DNA from: Candidatus Gastranaerophilales bacterium
GTDB taxonomy: Bacteria; Cyanobacteriota; Vampirovibrionia; Gastranaerophilales; Gastranaerophilaceae
DNA length: 50,842 nucleotides
Direction: 5' to 3'
NCBI GenBank assembly: GCA_944322885.1
Contig: CALUQH010000004.1
Coordinates: forward strand, 1-50,842
Position numbers and translations under genes: made by a program. Each line of letters begins with the position of its first letter. Position 1 is the first letter of the stretch. Shown here piece by piece: positions 42,414 through 50,583 of this stretch. A model generated the notes under the pieces. The model worked only from the letters and a program-made list of their open reading frames with translations. It was not told where the DNA came from and did no database searches.

Positions 42414-43472
42414 ATGTTTTTACAAAATAATAAACCGACATGTATGGAAACAGAAATTTTTGAGCAGGATGAAGTGCTTAAAAATTTGTTACGCACGCAT
42501 GTGAATGATAACAACTATATACTTTTTGATATTCCGACAGATATTTCCAAAATCGTACTTGTAGCAAGCGGTTCTTCATACCATTGCGCAAGATATGCGG
42601 CAGACCTGTTCGGTAATATTGCAGGTATTGAAGCACGTGCAATATATTCAAGCGAATTTTTACTGAAATCAACTGTACCGCATGACAACGATATTTTGTA
42701 TGTCTTTATAACACAGTCAGGAGAAACCTCTGATACGAATTCGGCCTTAAAAAAAGCAAAAGAACTCAATATGAGAACACTTGCAATTACTAACAAAAAA
42801 GGTTCAACCATTTGGGAAGCTGCAGATTTCAAAATAGACTGCCATGCAGGGGAAGAAAAAAGTATTGCAGCAACCAAATCTCTGACAGCCCAGATGCTTT
42901 GTTGCACGCTGCTTGTTCTTAAATATGCCGCACATAAAGGCATTGATATTTCAAACTATATTAATGAATTAAAAACTCTACCATCTTTTATTGAAAAAAC
43001 ATATCTGCTTCATCCGCAGATAAAAGAAATGGCAAAACAGCTTAGTAAATTCAAAAATATAGTAATCACTGCAGACGGCATATCTTATGCAATTGCAAAA
43101 GAAGCCTCGCTAAAAATTAAGGAAACATCATATATCAATGTTTATTCAAATATTCTGGGTGAATTTATGCACGGCCATGTTGCAATTTTGAACAACAAAC
43201 CTGCTATGATTCACGTATCAATAAATGAACTGTCATACACTGCAATAAAGAATTTAAATAAAATAGAAGAAGATTACAACCCTCCGTTATTCGTAATCGG
43301 CTGTACAAACGAAAAAATAAAAACAAAATTCCATATAGATATAAACTGCGAAAGCGAGATTGTAAAGTCCTTCTGCATAGTAGTAATCAGCCAGCTTCTG
43401 GCCTTAGAAATTGCGCTTTCTCTTGGACGTAATGTTGATAAACCGCACGGATTAGACAAAGTTGTAAAATAA
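42414..43472 (+). CDS. SIS-domain sugar isomerase-like protein (GlmS C-terminal-like)
   Basis: The 352-residue protein has two SIS domains like the isomerase half of GlmS but lacks the N-terminal glutaminase domain. Key blocks are VLVASGSSYHCARYAADLF, FITQSGETSDT, EEKSIAATKSLTAQM, ASLKIKETSYINVYSN and the GlmS-like end RNVDKPHGLDKVVK. Such proteins include glucosamine-6-phosphate deaminase-like and AgaS-like enzymes. The substrate is probably an amino-sugar phosphate. AAAGG lies before the ATG, 15 bp after gatB. Confidence 0.85.
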   Translation: MFLQNNKPTCMETEIFEQDEVLKNLLRTHVNDNNYILFDIPTDISKIVLVASGSSYHCARYAADLFGNIAGIEARAIYSSEFLLKSTVPHDNDILYVFITQSGETSDTNSALKKAKELNMRTLAITNKKGSTIWEAADFKIDCHAGEEKSIAATKSLTAQMLCCTLLVLKYAAHKGIDISNYINELKTLPSFIEKTYLLHPQIKEMAKQLSKFKNIVITADGISYAIAKEASLKIKETSYINVYSNILGEFMHGHVAILNNKPAMIHVSINELSYTAIKNLNKIEEDYNPPLFVIGCTNEKIKTKFHIDINCESEIVKSFCIVVISQLLALEIALSLGRNVDKPHGLDKVVK

Positions 43473-43500
43473 AAGGGAAATGAAACAGAATATATAATAA

Positions 43501-43536
43501 AAAACAGCCTGCAGTTTATAATGCAGTCTGTTTTTT
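43501..43536. terminator. Bidirectional intrinsic terminator
   Basis: AAAACAGCCTGCA pairs with TGCAGTCTGTTTT with one mismatch, followed by TT and T-rich sequence. It lies between the convergent SIS-protein and pheS genes. Confidence 0.8.
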
Positions 43537-43555
43537 ATTGTACTTGATATTAATT

Positions 43556-44590
43556 TTAAAACTGTTTCAAAAATCTTTCGTCATTGTTGAAGAAAAGTCT
43601 TATATCATCAACAGCGTATTTCAGCATTGCAAGTCTTTCAACTCCCATGCCAAAGGCAAATCCCGAATATACATCAGGATCAATTCCAACGCCCTTTAAG
43701 ACATTCGGATCAACCATTCCGCATCCGAGAATTTCAAGCCAACCGGTTCCGGAACATGTTCTGCAGCCTTTCCCTTCACACATAATACATTGAACATCAA
43801 CCTCAGCAGACGGTTCCGTGAACGGGAAGAAACTGCTCCTGAAACGTGTAGGACGGCTTGCTCCAAAATATATTCTGATAAATTCGTTCAAAACACCTTT
43901 CAAATCTCCGAAAGTAATATCTTTATCAACATAAAGACCTTCAATCTGGTGGAATAAATTATTCTTACGCGCATTTATGTTTTCATTTCTGTAAACCCTG
44001 CCCGGAGATACAACTCTTATCGGCGGATTTTTGCCTTCCATAGCATGAATTTGTGCACCGGAAGTCTGGCTTCTTAATACAACATTTTTAGCAATTTCAG
44101 TGTAAAAAGTATCCTGAACATCACGTGCAGGGTGGTCTTTTGGAACATTTAAAGCATCAAAATTATAATACTCTGTTTCGACTTCCGGAGATTGTTCCTG
44201 AGGGACAACTGAAAAACCTAAACCTTGAAATATTGAAACAATTTCATTTGTTGTTGATGTTAAAAGATGAATTTTACCGGTAGGAGTATATTTCCCGGGG
44301 AGCGTAATGTCAATTCTTTCAGTTAAAAGTTTCGCATTAAGTTCTTTTCTGTAAAATTCAGCATGCTTTTCCTTTAAAGCATTTTCAAGCTTCTGGGTAA
44401 TTTCATTAGCAAGCGAACCAATAACCCTTTTATCTTCATCAGATAGATTTTTAAGATTTTTCTTTATTTCGTTAAACTCACCTTTACGGCTTAAATATTT
44501 TGCTCTTATTTCATCAATATCAGCAATTGAAGATGCATTTGACAAATCATCCGTTGCACATTTATATATTTTTTCCAGTTGTTCTTTCAT
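43556..44590 (-). CDS. pheS: Phenylalanyl-tRNA synthetase alpha subunit
   Basis: From the ATG at 44590 (AGAGG 8 nt upstream) the product has 344 residues. An N-terminal coiled coil (SRKGEFNEIKKNLKNL) binds tRNA. The class II core follows: HPARDVQDTFY, LRSQTSGAQIHAM, GRVYRNENINARKNNLFHQIEG in pieces, FTEPSAEVDV and FGMGVERLAML. A CIMCEGKGCRTCSGTGWLEI stretch is a cysteine-rich insertion before motif 3 seen in many PheS. pheT is not adjacent. Confidence 0.96.
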   Translation of the reverse strand: MKEQLEKIYKCATDDLSNASSIADIDEIRAKYLSRKGEFNEIKKNLKNLSDEDKRVIGSLANEITQKLENALKEKHAEFYRKELNAKLLTERIDITLPGKYTPTGKIHLLTSTTNEIVSIFQGLGFSVVPQEQSPEVETEYYNFDALNVPKDHPARDVQDTFYTEIAKNVVLRSQTSGAQIHAMEGKNPPIRVVSPGRVYRNENINARKNNLFHQIEGLYVDKDITFGDLKGVLNEFIRIYFGASRPTRFRSSFFPFTEPSAEVDVQCIMCEGKGCRTCSGTGWLEILGCGMVDPNVLKGVGIDPDVYSGFAFGMGVERLAMLKYAVDDIRLFFNNDERFLKQF

Positions 44591-44629
44591 TTTTTTAACC
44601 TCTATATCAAAAAAATTTTTCAATTCTTC

Positions 44630-45247
44630 TTATATTATTTCATTATATTTTTTTTCGTAACCGATTGTAGTCATCGGGCCGTGTCCGGGAAATACTTTTA
44701 TATTATCATCGAGCTTGAACAGTTTATTTTTTATACTATCAGATAGTTTTTCAAAATTTCCGCCCCACAGGTCGGTTCTTCCGACACTATCTCTAAATAA
44801 AGTATCTCCCGAAAACAAATTATCGTCAACGAGGTAGCACACACCGCCTTCTGTATGCCCCGGAGTCGATATAACTTTAATGTTCATATTCCCGATTTGA
44901 ATTGTATCATTGTCATCTACGTATTTTTCATATACCGGCGGGGTAGATTCAGGTATATTAAACATTCTTGTAAACTCATTAATTTTATCAGACAAAACCA
45001 GGTCATTTTTATTAATTACCGCTTGAGCCCCTAATGCATTTTTTAAGTCATTTAACCCCATAATATGGTCAAAATGCCCGTGAGTAAGCAGAATATATTT
45101 AACATCTGCGCCAAGATTCTTTACTGTATCCGTAATATCTGAAGTCAGCGCTGTTGCATCAATTAAAACAGCCTGCTTTGTATCATCATCTACAAGCAGA
45201 TATATATTATTTTCTAAAGGTCCTGCAATAAACTGTTTTATAATCAT
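44630..45247 (-). CDS. Metallo-beta-lactamase-fold hydrolase (glyoxalase II-like)
   Basis: The 205-residue protein has the metal motif THGHFDHIMG (HxHxDH), a second-site TPGHTEGGVCYLVDD, FSGDTLFRDSVGRTDLWGG and KVFPGHGPMTTIGYEK. This layout is typical of glyoxalase II-like thioester hydrolases of 200-210 residues. The true substrate is not shown by sequence. Its ATG overlaps the kdsA stop by 4 bases (translational coupling). Confidence 0.88.
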   Translation of the reverse strand: MIIKQFIAGPLENNIYLLVDDDTKQAVLIDATALTSDITDTVKNLGADVKYILLTHGHFDHIMGLNDLKNALGAQAVINKNDLVLSDKINEFTRMFNIPESTPPVYEKYVDDNDTIQIGNMNIKVISTPGHTEGGVCYLVDDNLFSGDTLFRDSVGRTDLWGGNFEKLSDSIKNKLFKLDDNIKVFPGHGPMTTIGYEKKYNEII

Positions 45248-46065
45248 TTACGCACCAATTTAAAAATTTCATTACAAATATTAAAAAGTTCTTCCGCATT
45301 ATCAAGTGCAACCATGTTGGGGCCATCGCATTTTGCACAATCCGGCTCAGGATGAACCTCAAAAAATAAAACATTAGCACCTGCAGCTACTGCCGCTTTA
45401 GCAAGAGTCGGAACAAATCTTCTGTCGCCGCCTGAGCATGCGCCCTGAGCACCAGGGAGCTGCACACTGTGTGTTGCATCAAAAACAACAGGATATCCGA
45501 ATGTCTGCATTATAGGAATTGCCCTGAAATCAACAACTAAATTGTTATACCCGAAAGAACAACCTCTATCCGTAAGCAAAATTTTATCATTACCGCTGTC
45601 TTCAACTTTTTTAACCAGTGTTCCCATCTGCTCGGGGGCAAGAAATTGTCCTTTTTTAATATTAACTATTTTACCCGTTTTAGCAGCTGCGACAAGCAAA
45701 TCAGTCTGCCTGCATAAAAATGCGGGAATTTGTAATATATCCGCAACCTTACTTACAGGTTCAGCCTGGTCAGGTGTATGAATATCCGTTACTATCGGAA
45801 CACCAAATTTTTCCTTAACGGACTTAAGCATTTCAAGCCCTTTTTCAAGCCCCGGACCGCGATATGAATTTATTGACGATCTGTTAGCCTTATCAAACGA
45901 GGATTTAAACACATAATTTATACCCAATTTATCAGTAATTTCTTTTAATCTTTTAGCCGTAACATCAAGAATCTCCTGACTTTCGGCAGCGCAGGGGCCT
46001 GCAAGAATTGTAAGTTTATCCCCGCCTATTTCAAAGTCTCTCAGTTTAATTTTTTTAATTTCCAT
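45244..46065 (-). CDS. kdsA: 3-deoxy-8-phosphooctulonate synthase (KDO-8-phosphate synthase)
   Basis: The 273-residue enzyme condenses arabinose-5-phosphate with PEP to make KDO-8-phosphate for LPS inner core. Motifs include LTILAGPCAAESQE, KSSFDKANRSS, GPGLEKGLEML, PAFLCRQTDLLVAAA, LTDRGCSFGYNNLVVDFRA in pieces, FDATHSVQLPGAQG and FFEVHPEPDCAKCDGPN. Its presence implies a KDO-containing outer membrane. Confidence 0.96.
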   Translation of the reverse strand: MEIKKIKLRDFEIGGDKLTILAGPCAAESQEILDVTAKRLKEITDKLGINYVFKSSFDKANRSSINSYRGPGLEKGLEMLKSVKEKFGVPIVTDIHTPDQAEPVSKVADILQIPAFLCRQTDLLVAAAKTGKIVNIKKGQFLAPEQMGTLVKKVEDSGNDKILLTDRGCSFGYNNLVVDFRAIPIMQTFGYPVVFDATHSVQLPGAQGACSGGDRRFVPTLAKAAVAAGANVLFFEVHPEPDCAKCDGPNMVALDNAEELFNICNEIFKLVRK

Positions 46066-46119
46066 AACTTAATTATATGTAAAATATAACTGAAATACAA
46101 GCTTTAAATAATATTAGAA

Positions 46120-46150
46120 GAAAAGAGCATCTATTGAAGATGCTCTTTTC
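46120..46150 (-). terminator. Intrinsic terminator of the rplA operon
   Basis: GAAAAGAGCATCT (46120-46132) pairs perfectly with AGATGCTCTTTTC (46138-46150) across a 5-nt loop. It lies 28 bp after the rplA stop, with TTTTCTTCT at the end on the minus strand. Confidence 0.85.
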
Positions 46151-46178
46151 AATTGTTTAAATTTATTAACTTTGAATA

Positions 46179-46904
46179 TTAAGAAATTAATTCCTTAACT
46201 TCTGCAGCAATGTTTTTCGGATCTAACTTGATACCGGGGCCCATTGTAGTTGATAAGTAAACAGATTTTACAAATGTACCTTTTGCAGAAGATGGTTTTG
46301 ATCTTAATACTGCATCAGCTAAAGTTGCAAAGTTTTTCAATAAATCTTCTTCGCTGAATTCAATTTTACCTACAGGACAGTGAATCATCCCCTGTTTGTC
46401 AGCTCTGTATTCCACTTTACCTGCTTTAGCATCCTTAACAGCTTTAGCTACATCCATTGTAACAGTTCCTGTTTTCGGGTTAGGCATCAAACCTTTAGGG
46501 CCTAAAACACGTCCTAATTTACCTAACATACCCATACAATCAGGTGTTGCAATCAATGTATCAAAGTCAAACCAGCCGCCAGAAATTTTATCAATAATTT
46601 CTTCAGCGCCTGCATAATCAGCACCGGCATCTTTAGCTTCTGTAGCTTTAGCACCTTTTGCAATTACACAAACTTTAACTGTTTTACCCAAACCTGCGGG
46701 CAATACAACAGTTGATCTGATTTGCTGATCAGCCTGACGGACGTCAATACCTAATCTCATGTGGCATTCAACTGTTTCGTTGAATTTAGAAACTTCTTTT
46801 GAAATTTCTTTTAATTTCTTAATTGTATCAACTGCAGTAGCCGGTTGAACAAATCCTTCCAGCATTTCCTGCATTTTTTTCTGTTTTTTAGTTAATTTAC
46901 TCAT
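46179..46904 (-). CDS. rplA: Ribosomal protein L1
   Basis: The 241-residue 50S stalk protein has [28 protein letters not shown] in pieces, [42 protein letters not shown] in pieces and [19 protein letters not shown]1 also binds its own mRNA as a repressor in many bacteria. It is last in the secE-nusG-rplK-rplA string. rplJ and rplL do not follow. Confidence 0.97.
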   Translation of the reverse strand: MSKLTKKQKKMQEMLEGFVQPATAVDTIKKLKEISKEVSKFNETVECHMRLGIDVRQADQQIRSTVVLPAGLGKTVKVCVIAKGAKATEAKDAGADYAGAEEIIDKISGGWFDFDTLIATPDCMGMLGKLGRVLGPKGLMPNPKTGTVTMDVAKAVKDAKAGKVEYRADKQGMIHCPVGKIEFSEEDLLKNFATLADAVLRSKPSSAKGTFVKSVYLSTTMGPGIKLDPKNIAAEVKELIS

Positions 46905-46921
46905 TATTTTTAATTCCTTTC

Positions 46922-46950
46922 GTGGTAATAACGGACTTACGTCCTTCCAT
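46922..46950 (-). promoter_or_regulatory. L1-operator-like leader before rplA
   Basis: Directly after the rplK stop the minus strand reads TGGAAGGAC-GTAA-GTCC, a 4-bp stem with a GNRA-type loop, then GTTATTACCAC and AAAGG. The same order of elements precedes rplK (47394-47439). Confidence 0.45.
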
Positions 46951-47379
46951 CTAACCTTCTTTTACTGTAACACCCATAGCTCTGCAAGAACCTTTAATCA
47001 TGTTCACAGCGGCTTCCATAGATGTTGCGTTCAAGTCATTCATTTTTATTTTAGCGATTTCTTCAAGCTGAGCTTGTGTAATTTCGCCAACTTTATCCTT
47101 ATTAGGAACAGCTGAACCCTTAGGAAGGTTTAATGCTTTCTTAATAAGAACAGGTGCCGGAGGTGATTTTACGATGAAAGAAAAACTTCTGTCTTCGTAA
47201 ACATCAATTACAACCGGAATAATATATCCAGCTTGAGATTCTGTTTTAGCATTGAATTGCTTGCAGAAATCCATGATATTTACACCGTGCTGACCTAAAG
47301 CCGGGCCTACCGGCGGTGACGGATTTGCTTTTCCTGCTTCAATTTGAAGCTTGATTTTTCCTACTACTTTTTTTGCCAT
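46951..47379 (-). CDS. rplK: Ribosomal protein L11
   Basis: From the ATG at 47379, with AAGGAG 6 nt upstream, the product has 142 residues, the normal length. It has [34 protein letters not shown] in pieces, [17 protein letters not shown], and the C-terminal rRNA-binding [14 protein letters not shown]11 forms the GTPase-associated centre base. An in-frame extension to 47415 has no start signal and overlaps the leader element. Confidence 0.97.
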   Translation of the reverse strand: MAKKVVGKIKLQIEAGKANPSPPVGPALGQHGVNIMDFCKQFNAKTESQAGYIIPVVIDVYEDRSFSFIVKSPPAPVLIKKALNLPKGSAVPNKDKVGEITQAQLEEIAKIKMNDLNATSMEAAVNMIKGSCRAMGVTVKEG

Positions 47380-47393
47380 TTTGTTCTCCTTTT

Positions 47394-47439
47394 GTGGTAC
47401 TAACGGTCTCCGCATTTGCTATATGGAGGGTCCTTCCAC
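47394..47439 (-). promoter_or_regulatory. L1-operator-like leader before rplK
   Basis: The minus strand reads GTGGAAGGACC, CTCC...GGAG as an inner stem, ACCGTTAGTACCAC, then AAAAGGAG. The GUGG-AAG ... UACCAC pairing resembles the L1 site of 23S rRNA. A shorter version precedes rplA. Confidence 0.5.
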
Positions 47440-47460
47440 ATTCTTTGTACTATTTATTTA

Positions 47461-48099
47461 TTATAATTTGTTAATTTGTTTGTATTCAAGTTCAACCGGA
47501 GTTTCACGTCCAAAGATTGAAACATTTGCACGAAGTTTTGATTTATCAGGATAAACTTCGATAATATCTGCGATAAAGTCTGCGAATGGTCCTGATGTAA
47601 TTCTGACCTTGTCGCCTGCTTTAACATCAAGTTCAATTTTTTGTTGAGTAGATGATGAACGGTTAATAATCTTCTTAATTTCGCTATCTCTAGCAGGTAT
47701 CGGTTTTTTGGCAGAACCAACAAATTTGGTAACGCCTGAAGTGTGTCTTACAACATACCAGCTGTCTTCGTCCATTATCATTTCAACAAGAACATATCCG
47801 GGGAAGATTTTTTCTTCACGTTCTTGTTTTTTACCGCCCTTCATCTGGGTAACAGTCTTTTGAGGAACTTCAATTCTGAATATTTTATCGCCCATGTTCA
47901 TATATTCGATACGTTTTTCAAGGTTTACCTTTACTTTATTTTCATACCCTGAATATGTATGAACAATGTACCAGCGTTTTTGATTTTTCTTAGCTTCTTT
48001 TTTTTCAGCTTCTGCTTCTTCTTGCGCTTTAGCTTCTAAAGCTTCCTGAGCTTTATCTTCATTAAGCTGTTCTTCCATTGATTTTTCTTTTTTAGTCAT
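47461..48099 (-). CDS. nusG: Transcription termination/antitermination factor NusG
   Basis: The 212-residue protein has an acidic-basic low-complexity N-terminal tail of about 40 residues, then the NGN domain (RWYIVHTYSGYENKVKVNLEKRI, FPGYVLVEMIMDEDSWYVVRHTSGVTKFVG in pieces) and the KOW domain (AGDKVRITSGPFADFIADI). NusG couples RNA polymerase to Rho or ribosomes. The extended tail is unlike enterobacterial NusG (181 residues). Confidence 0.96.
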   Translation of the reverse strand: MTKKEKSMEEQLNEDKAQEALEAKAQEEAEAEKKEAKKNQKRWYIVHTYSGYENKVKVNLEKRIEYMNMGDKIFRIEVPQKTVTQMKGGKKQEREEKIFPGYVLVEMIMDEDSWYVVRHTSGVTKFVGSAKKPIPARDSEIKKIINRSSSTQQKIELDVKAGDKVRITSGPFADFIADIIEVYPDKSKLRANVSIFGRETPVELEYKQINKL

Positions 48100-48127
48100 A
48101 AGCCACCTTTATGTTTTGTAAACCGGA

Positions 48128-48352
48128 CTATTTAATTAATCCTAGCAAACCTTTAAAAATTACATCCATCAAATATACTGCAACAGTGAAAACAAATACG
48201 ATAACAATAACAAAAACAGTTTCCGTAACAACCTGACGTTTTTCAGGCCAGCTTATTTTGCCCCATTCGGTTCTTACGCCTCTGAAGTAAGTTTTTACTG
48301 AATTTGTTGTACTTTCTAACCATGCCGGTGTTGAATTTTCTGAACCTATCAT
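48128..48352 (-). CDS. secE: Preprotein translocase subunit SecE
   Basis: The 74-residue protein has an amphipathic helix (YFRGVRTEWGKISWPEKRQVV) and one C-terminal transmembrane helix (TVFVIVIVFVFTVAVYLMDVIF). It clamps SecY in the inner membrane. It is followed by nusG, the near-universal order. AGGGA lies before the ATG. Confidence 0.95.
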   Translation of the reverse strand: MIGSENSTPAWLESTTNSVKTYFRGVRTEWGKISWPEKRQVVTETVFVIVIVFVFTVAVYLMDVIFKGLLGLIK

Positions 48353-48380
48353 ATTTTTGTTCCCTTATAACTTTATAAAT

Positions 48381-48453
48381 CGCGCCCTGAAGGACTCGAA
48401 CCCTCGACATCCGGTTTTGGAGACCGACGTTCTACCAACTGAACTAAGGACGC
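48381..48453 (-). tRNA. tRNA-Trp(CCA)
   Basis: On the minus strand GCGTCCT pairs with AGGGCGC, with discriminator G at 48381. The anticodon loop CTCCAAA gives CCA, and the T arm has GGGTTCGAGTCC. CCA is not encoded. It lies between rpmG and secE and is probably processed from the operon transcript. Confidence 0.95.
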
Positions 48454-48468
48454 AAGTCGGAAGTTCGG

Positions 48469-48542
48469 CTAACAGAAGACAAGAAGACAGGCAATTACGG
48501 AATAACTTGACCTCTTGCCTCCTGACATCCGGACTTCTGTTA
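48469..48542. repeat. Inverted-repeat element between rpmG and tRNA-Trp
   Basis: TAACAGAAG (48470-48478) and CTTCTGTTA (48534-48542) bound the spacer. An inner pair AGGCAA/TTGCCT lies inside. The outer right arm contains the rpmG stop codon. The interior includes the 15-bp sequence shared with the prepilin 3 leader. It may be a small inserted repeat or an RNA-processing hairpin. Confidence 0.55.
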
Positions 48543-48707
48543 TTTTGTTTCCTTGTGGTTGGTGTGTTTTTTGCAAGTCGGGCAGTATTTGCTCAACTCA
48601 AGTCTTTCTTTAATGTTTTTTTTGTTTTTTGTTGTTGTGTAGTTTCTTTCTTTACAATCTTCACAAGCAAGAACTACCATTCTGTCGTTTTTTCCTTTGA
48701 TACCCAT
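48540..48707 (-). CDS. rpmG: Ribosomal protein L33
   Basis: The 55-residue product reads [23 protein letters not shown], then [29 protein letters not shown] in pieces. The two CxxC pairs (CEDC, CPTC) mark the zinc-binding C+ form. GGAAATAAAAACA precedes the ATG. It opens the rpmG-tRNA-Trp-secE-nusG-rplK-rplA string. Confidence 0.95.
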   Translation of the reverse strand: MGIKGKNDRMVVLACEDCKERNYTTTKNKKNIKERLELSKYCPTCKKHTNHKETK

Positions 48708-48777
48708 TGTTTTTATTTCCTTTTCAATTGATTAATTATTCATCTTACAGACCGCTTTTTACCGCCCGTTCCGCTTT

Positions 48778-48807
48778 AAAAAAGAATGTGATATCACTCA
48801 CATTCTA
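48778..48807 (-). promoter_or_regulatory. CRP-like palindrome or attenuator hairpin before rpmG
   Basis: AGAATGTGA-TATCAC-TCACATTCT (48784-48807) is a perfect 9-bp inverted repeat containing TGTGA-N6-TCACA, the CRP/FNR-type consensus. On the minus strand it is followed by T6 (48778-48783), so it could also be a terminator. It lies about 15-40 nt after the predicted rpmG transcription start. Confidence 0.6.
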
Positions 48808-48828
48808 ATTAAATCGGCTTATGTTAAC

Positions 48829-48856
48829 ATAATAAAACAAACAAAATAAATTGCAA
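48829..48856 (-). promoter_or_regulatory. Promoter of the rpmG-to-rplA operon
   Basis: The minus strand reads TTGCAA (48851-48856), 16 bp, TATTAT (48829-48834). Transcription should start near 48822, leaving a leader of about 115 nt that contains the palindrome at 48784-48807. Confidence 0.55.
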
Positions 48857-48895
48857 ACGTTTTGTTAACAAACAATAAGCTAATATAACAAAAAC

Positions 48896-48925
48896 AACCG
48901 GCTAATATAACCGATTGTTTTTTTG
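48896..48925. terminator. Terminator after the DivIVA-like gene
   Basis: ACAACCGG and CCGATTGT pair (one G-T) across GCTAATATAA, with T runs on both strands. It lies 16 bp after the stop at 48941. Confidence 0.7.
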
Positions 48926-48940
48926 ATTAAAACCTGTTTT

Positions 48941-49555
48941 TTAATTAATTGTAAAATCCGAACTCGAAGAAACTCTTTCGGAGGAATAAGGTGACGGCAT
49001 ATCATAGCCTCTAAAAGATTCCGAACGAAGTTTTTCCATATAAACCTGACCGTTTTTTACAATTTGCTGCTGCTGTGTAAGATTTTTTTCAAGATTTGTC
49101 AAAACCTGTTCAGCATAAAGTTCCGCACCTTCTTTTGTTTTCATCGCATCTTCCGTTGCTTGAGCTCTGATATTATCAGCTTCTTCCAATGCTTTGCGTT
49201 TAATTTCTTCGCATTCTTCCTGAACCTGAGTTCTTATTCTTATTCCTTCTCTTTCCAGAGCTTTTATAAAATCAGCCTCTGACAATTTTCTATCTGCTTC
49301 CATCTGAGCATCTTTAACAATTTTTTCAGCTTTCTGCTGAGCTTCCAGCTGTAATTCATCTCTGCGTCTTAAAAATGCTCTTGCCTCCTGAACTTCTACA
49401 GGCAATGAAGCATAAATTCTATCAATTAATGTTTCAATTTCTTTGGTTTTTACAACAGTGAATTTTCTAGGAACGATAGGAAAACCTTCCTCCAAAGAAA
49501 TTTCCAACATTTTCAATAAGTCATATACACCGTTATTTTGCTGCATTGTTGTCAC
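48941..49555 (-). CDS. DivIVA/AtpF-like long coiled-coil protein
   Basis: The start is probably the GTG at 49555, with AAAGG 7 nt upstream; an ATG at 49546 is the alternative. The product of about 204 residues has an N-terminal LLKMLEISLEEGFP helix, a conserved IDRIYASLPVEVQEARAFLRRRDEL segment, and then a continuous charged helix of 100 residues (KAEKIVKDAQMEADRKLSEAD and onward) like DivIVA, GpsB or ATPase b-subunit stalks. It ends in a Ser-rich tail. The IDRIY-LPVE segment recurs in the next gene upstream. A role in cell shape or division is possible. Confidence 0.7.
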   Translation of the reverse strand: MTTMQQNNGVYDLLKMLEISLEEGFPIVPRKFTVVKTKEIETLIDRIYASLPVEVQEARAFLRRRDELQLEAQQKAEKIVKDAQMEADRKLSEADFIKALEREGIRIRTQVQEECEEIKRKALEEADNIRAQATEDAMKTKEGAELYAEQVLTNLEKNLTQQQQIVKNGQVYMEKLRSESFRGYDMPSPYSSERVSSSSDFTIN

Positions 49556-49665
49556 ACATATACCTTTCACTTAAATATAATTATATTCTACATAAGCGTA
49601 TTTTAATTGTCAAATATATTTTTAACTTTAAATTTATATATGTTAACTTTTGTACAAGTAATTCA

Positions 49666-49992
49666 TTATGCGCCTGAGGAGATATTTCCCGCAATTTTTT
49701 TAAGTAATTGTTCGGTTTTATTAATATTCAGAATATAAAAATTAAATATCTTTAAACTATCATCCAAATATATTTCAAAATTTTTCAATTCATTGTACAA
49801 ACCTTCACCGAATCCAGGTTTATTGCCCAAAGCCTTAGCTTCCATAATTTCAACCGGCACTGATGAATATATTTTATCAATACGTTCTTCTATTTCATAT
49901 TTTTTGACAAATACATAACATGCCAATCTTTTATTTGAATGTACTATATTATTAATTTGATTTATATAATCTATCGATTTTAATTCAGACAT
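49666..49992 (-). CDS. Small paralogue sharing the IDxIYxSxPVE segment
   Basis: The second ATG (49992) has AAGGA 8 nt upstream and is preferred over 49998. The 108-residue product has EERIDKIYSSVPVEIMEAKALGNKPG in pieces, closely matching ETLIDRIYASLPVEVQEARAF of the neighbouring DivIVA-like protein, but lacks the long coiled coil. It may be a truncated duplicate or a partner that uses the same interface. Its start overlaps the coaD stop. Confidence 0.6.
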   Translation of the reverse strand: MSELKSIDYINQINNIVHSNKRLACYVFVKKYEIEERIDKIYSSVPVEIMEAKALGNKPGFGEGLYNELKNFEIYLDDSLKIFNFYILNINKTEQLLKKIAGNISSGA

Positions 49993-50467
49993 TTTCATAT
50001 TCCTTATCTAAATAATTAAATACAGGCTCGGGAACAAATTTAGAAATATCCCCCTTATTCAAAAAAATTTCTTTAATCGTACTAGAAGAAATAAAGTTGT
50101 ATTTTGGTTTTGTGGTTAAAAATACCGTTTTTACCTCATCTGCAAGAGCGCTGTTAGCCTGAGAAAGCTGCATTTCATACTCAAAATCAGATACAGCACG
50201 CAAACCTCTTATCAAAACGGTTGCACCTTTTTGACGGGCATAGTTGATTGTAAGCCCTTCAAAAAAATCCACTTCTACATTATCTAAATCTTTTACACTT
50301 TCTTTTATAAGTTTTACTCTTACATCAACAGGCAGAAAACCGTGTTTTTCAGAATTTCTTGCAACAGCAATAATAACTTTATCAAAAATTCCGGCTGCTG
50401 TTTTTAATATATCCAAATGTCCTTTTGTAATCGGGTCAAAACTACCCGGATAAATCGCTATTTTCAT
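49985..50467 (-). CDS. coaD: Phosphopantetheine adenylyltransferase
   Basis: The 160-residue enzyme makes dephospho-CoA from 4'-phosphopantetheine and ATP. It has the nucleotidyltransferase motif YPGSFDPITKGHLDIL, LIRGLRAVSDFEYEMQLSQAN and FISSSTIKEIF. Length is typical. It overlaps the following small gene by 8 bases. Confidence 0.97.
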   Translation of the reverse strand: MKIAIYPGSFDPITKGHLDILKTAAGIFDKVIIAVARNSEKHGFLPVDVRVKLIKESVKDLDNVEVDFFEGLTINYARQKGATVLIRGLRAVSDFEYEMQLSQANSALADEVKTVFLTTKPKYNFISSSTIKEIFLNKGDISKFVPEPVFNYLDKEYENV

Positions 50468-50539
50468 ATCATAAATCCTTTTTTATTCTTTTATTATAAA
50501 ACAAAAATAGCATAATAAATATTATAGGAAATATAATTT

Positions 50540-50573
50540 ACCCTCTCCTTGGAGAGGGATTAAGGGAGAGGGT
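50540..50573. repeat. REP-like palindrome
   Basis: CCCTCTCC-TT-GGAGAGGG is a hairpin, and CCCTCTCC can alternatively pair with GGGAGAGGG further on. It is similar in design to the palindromes at 40024-40097. Confidence 0.7.
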
Positions 50574-50583
50574 TTATTTTATA

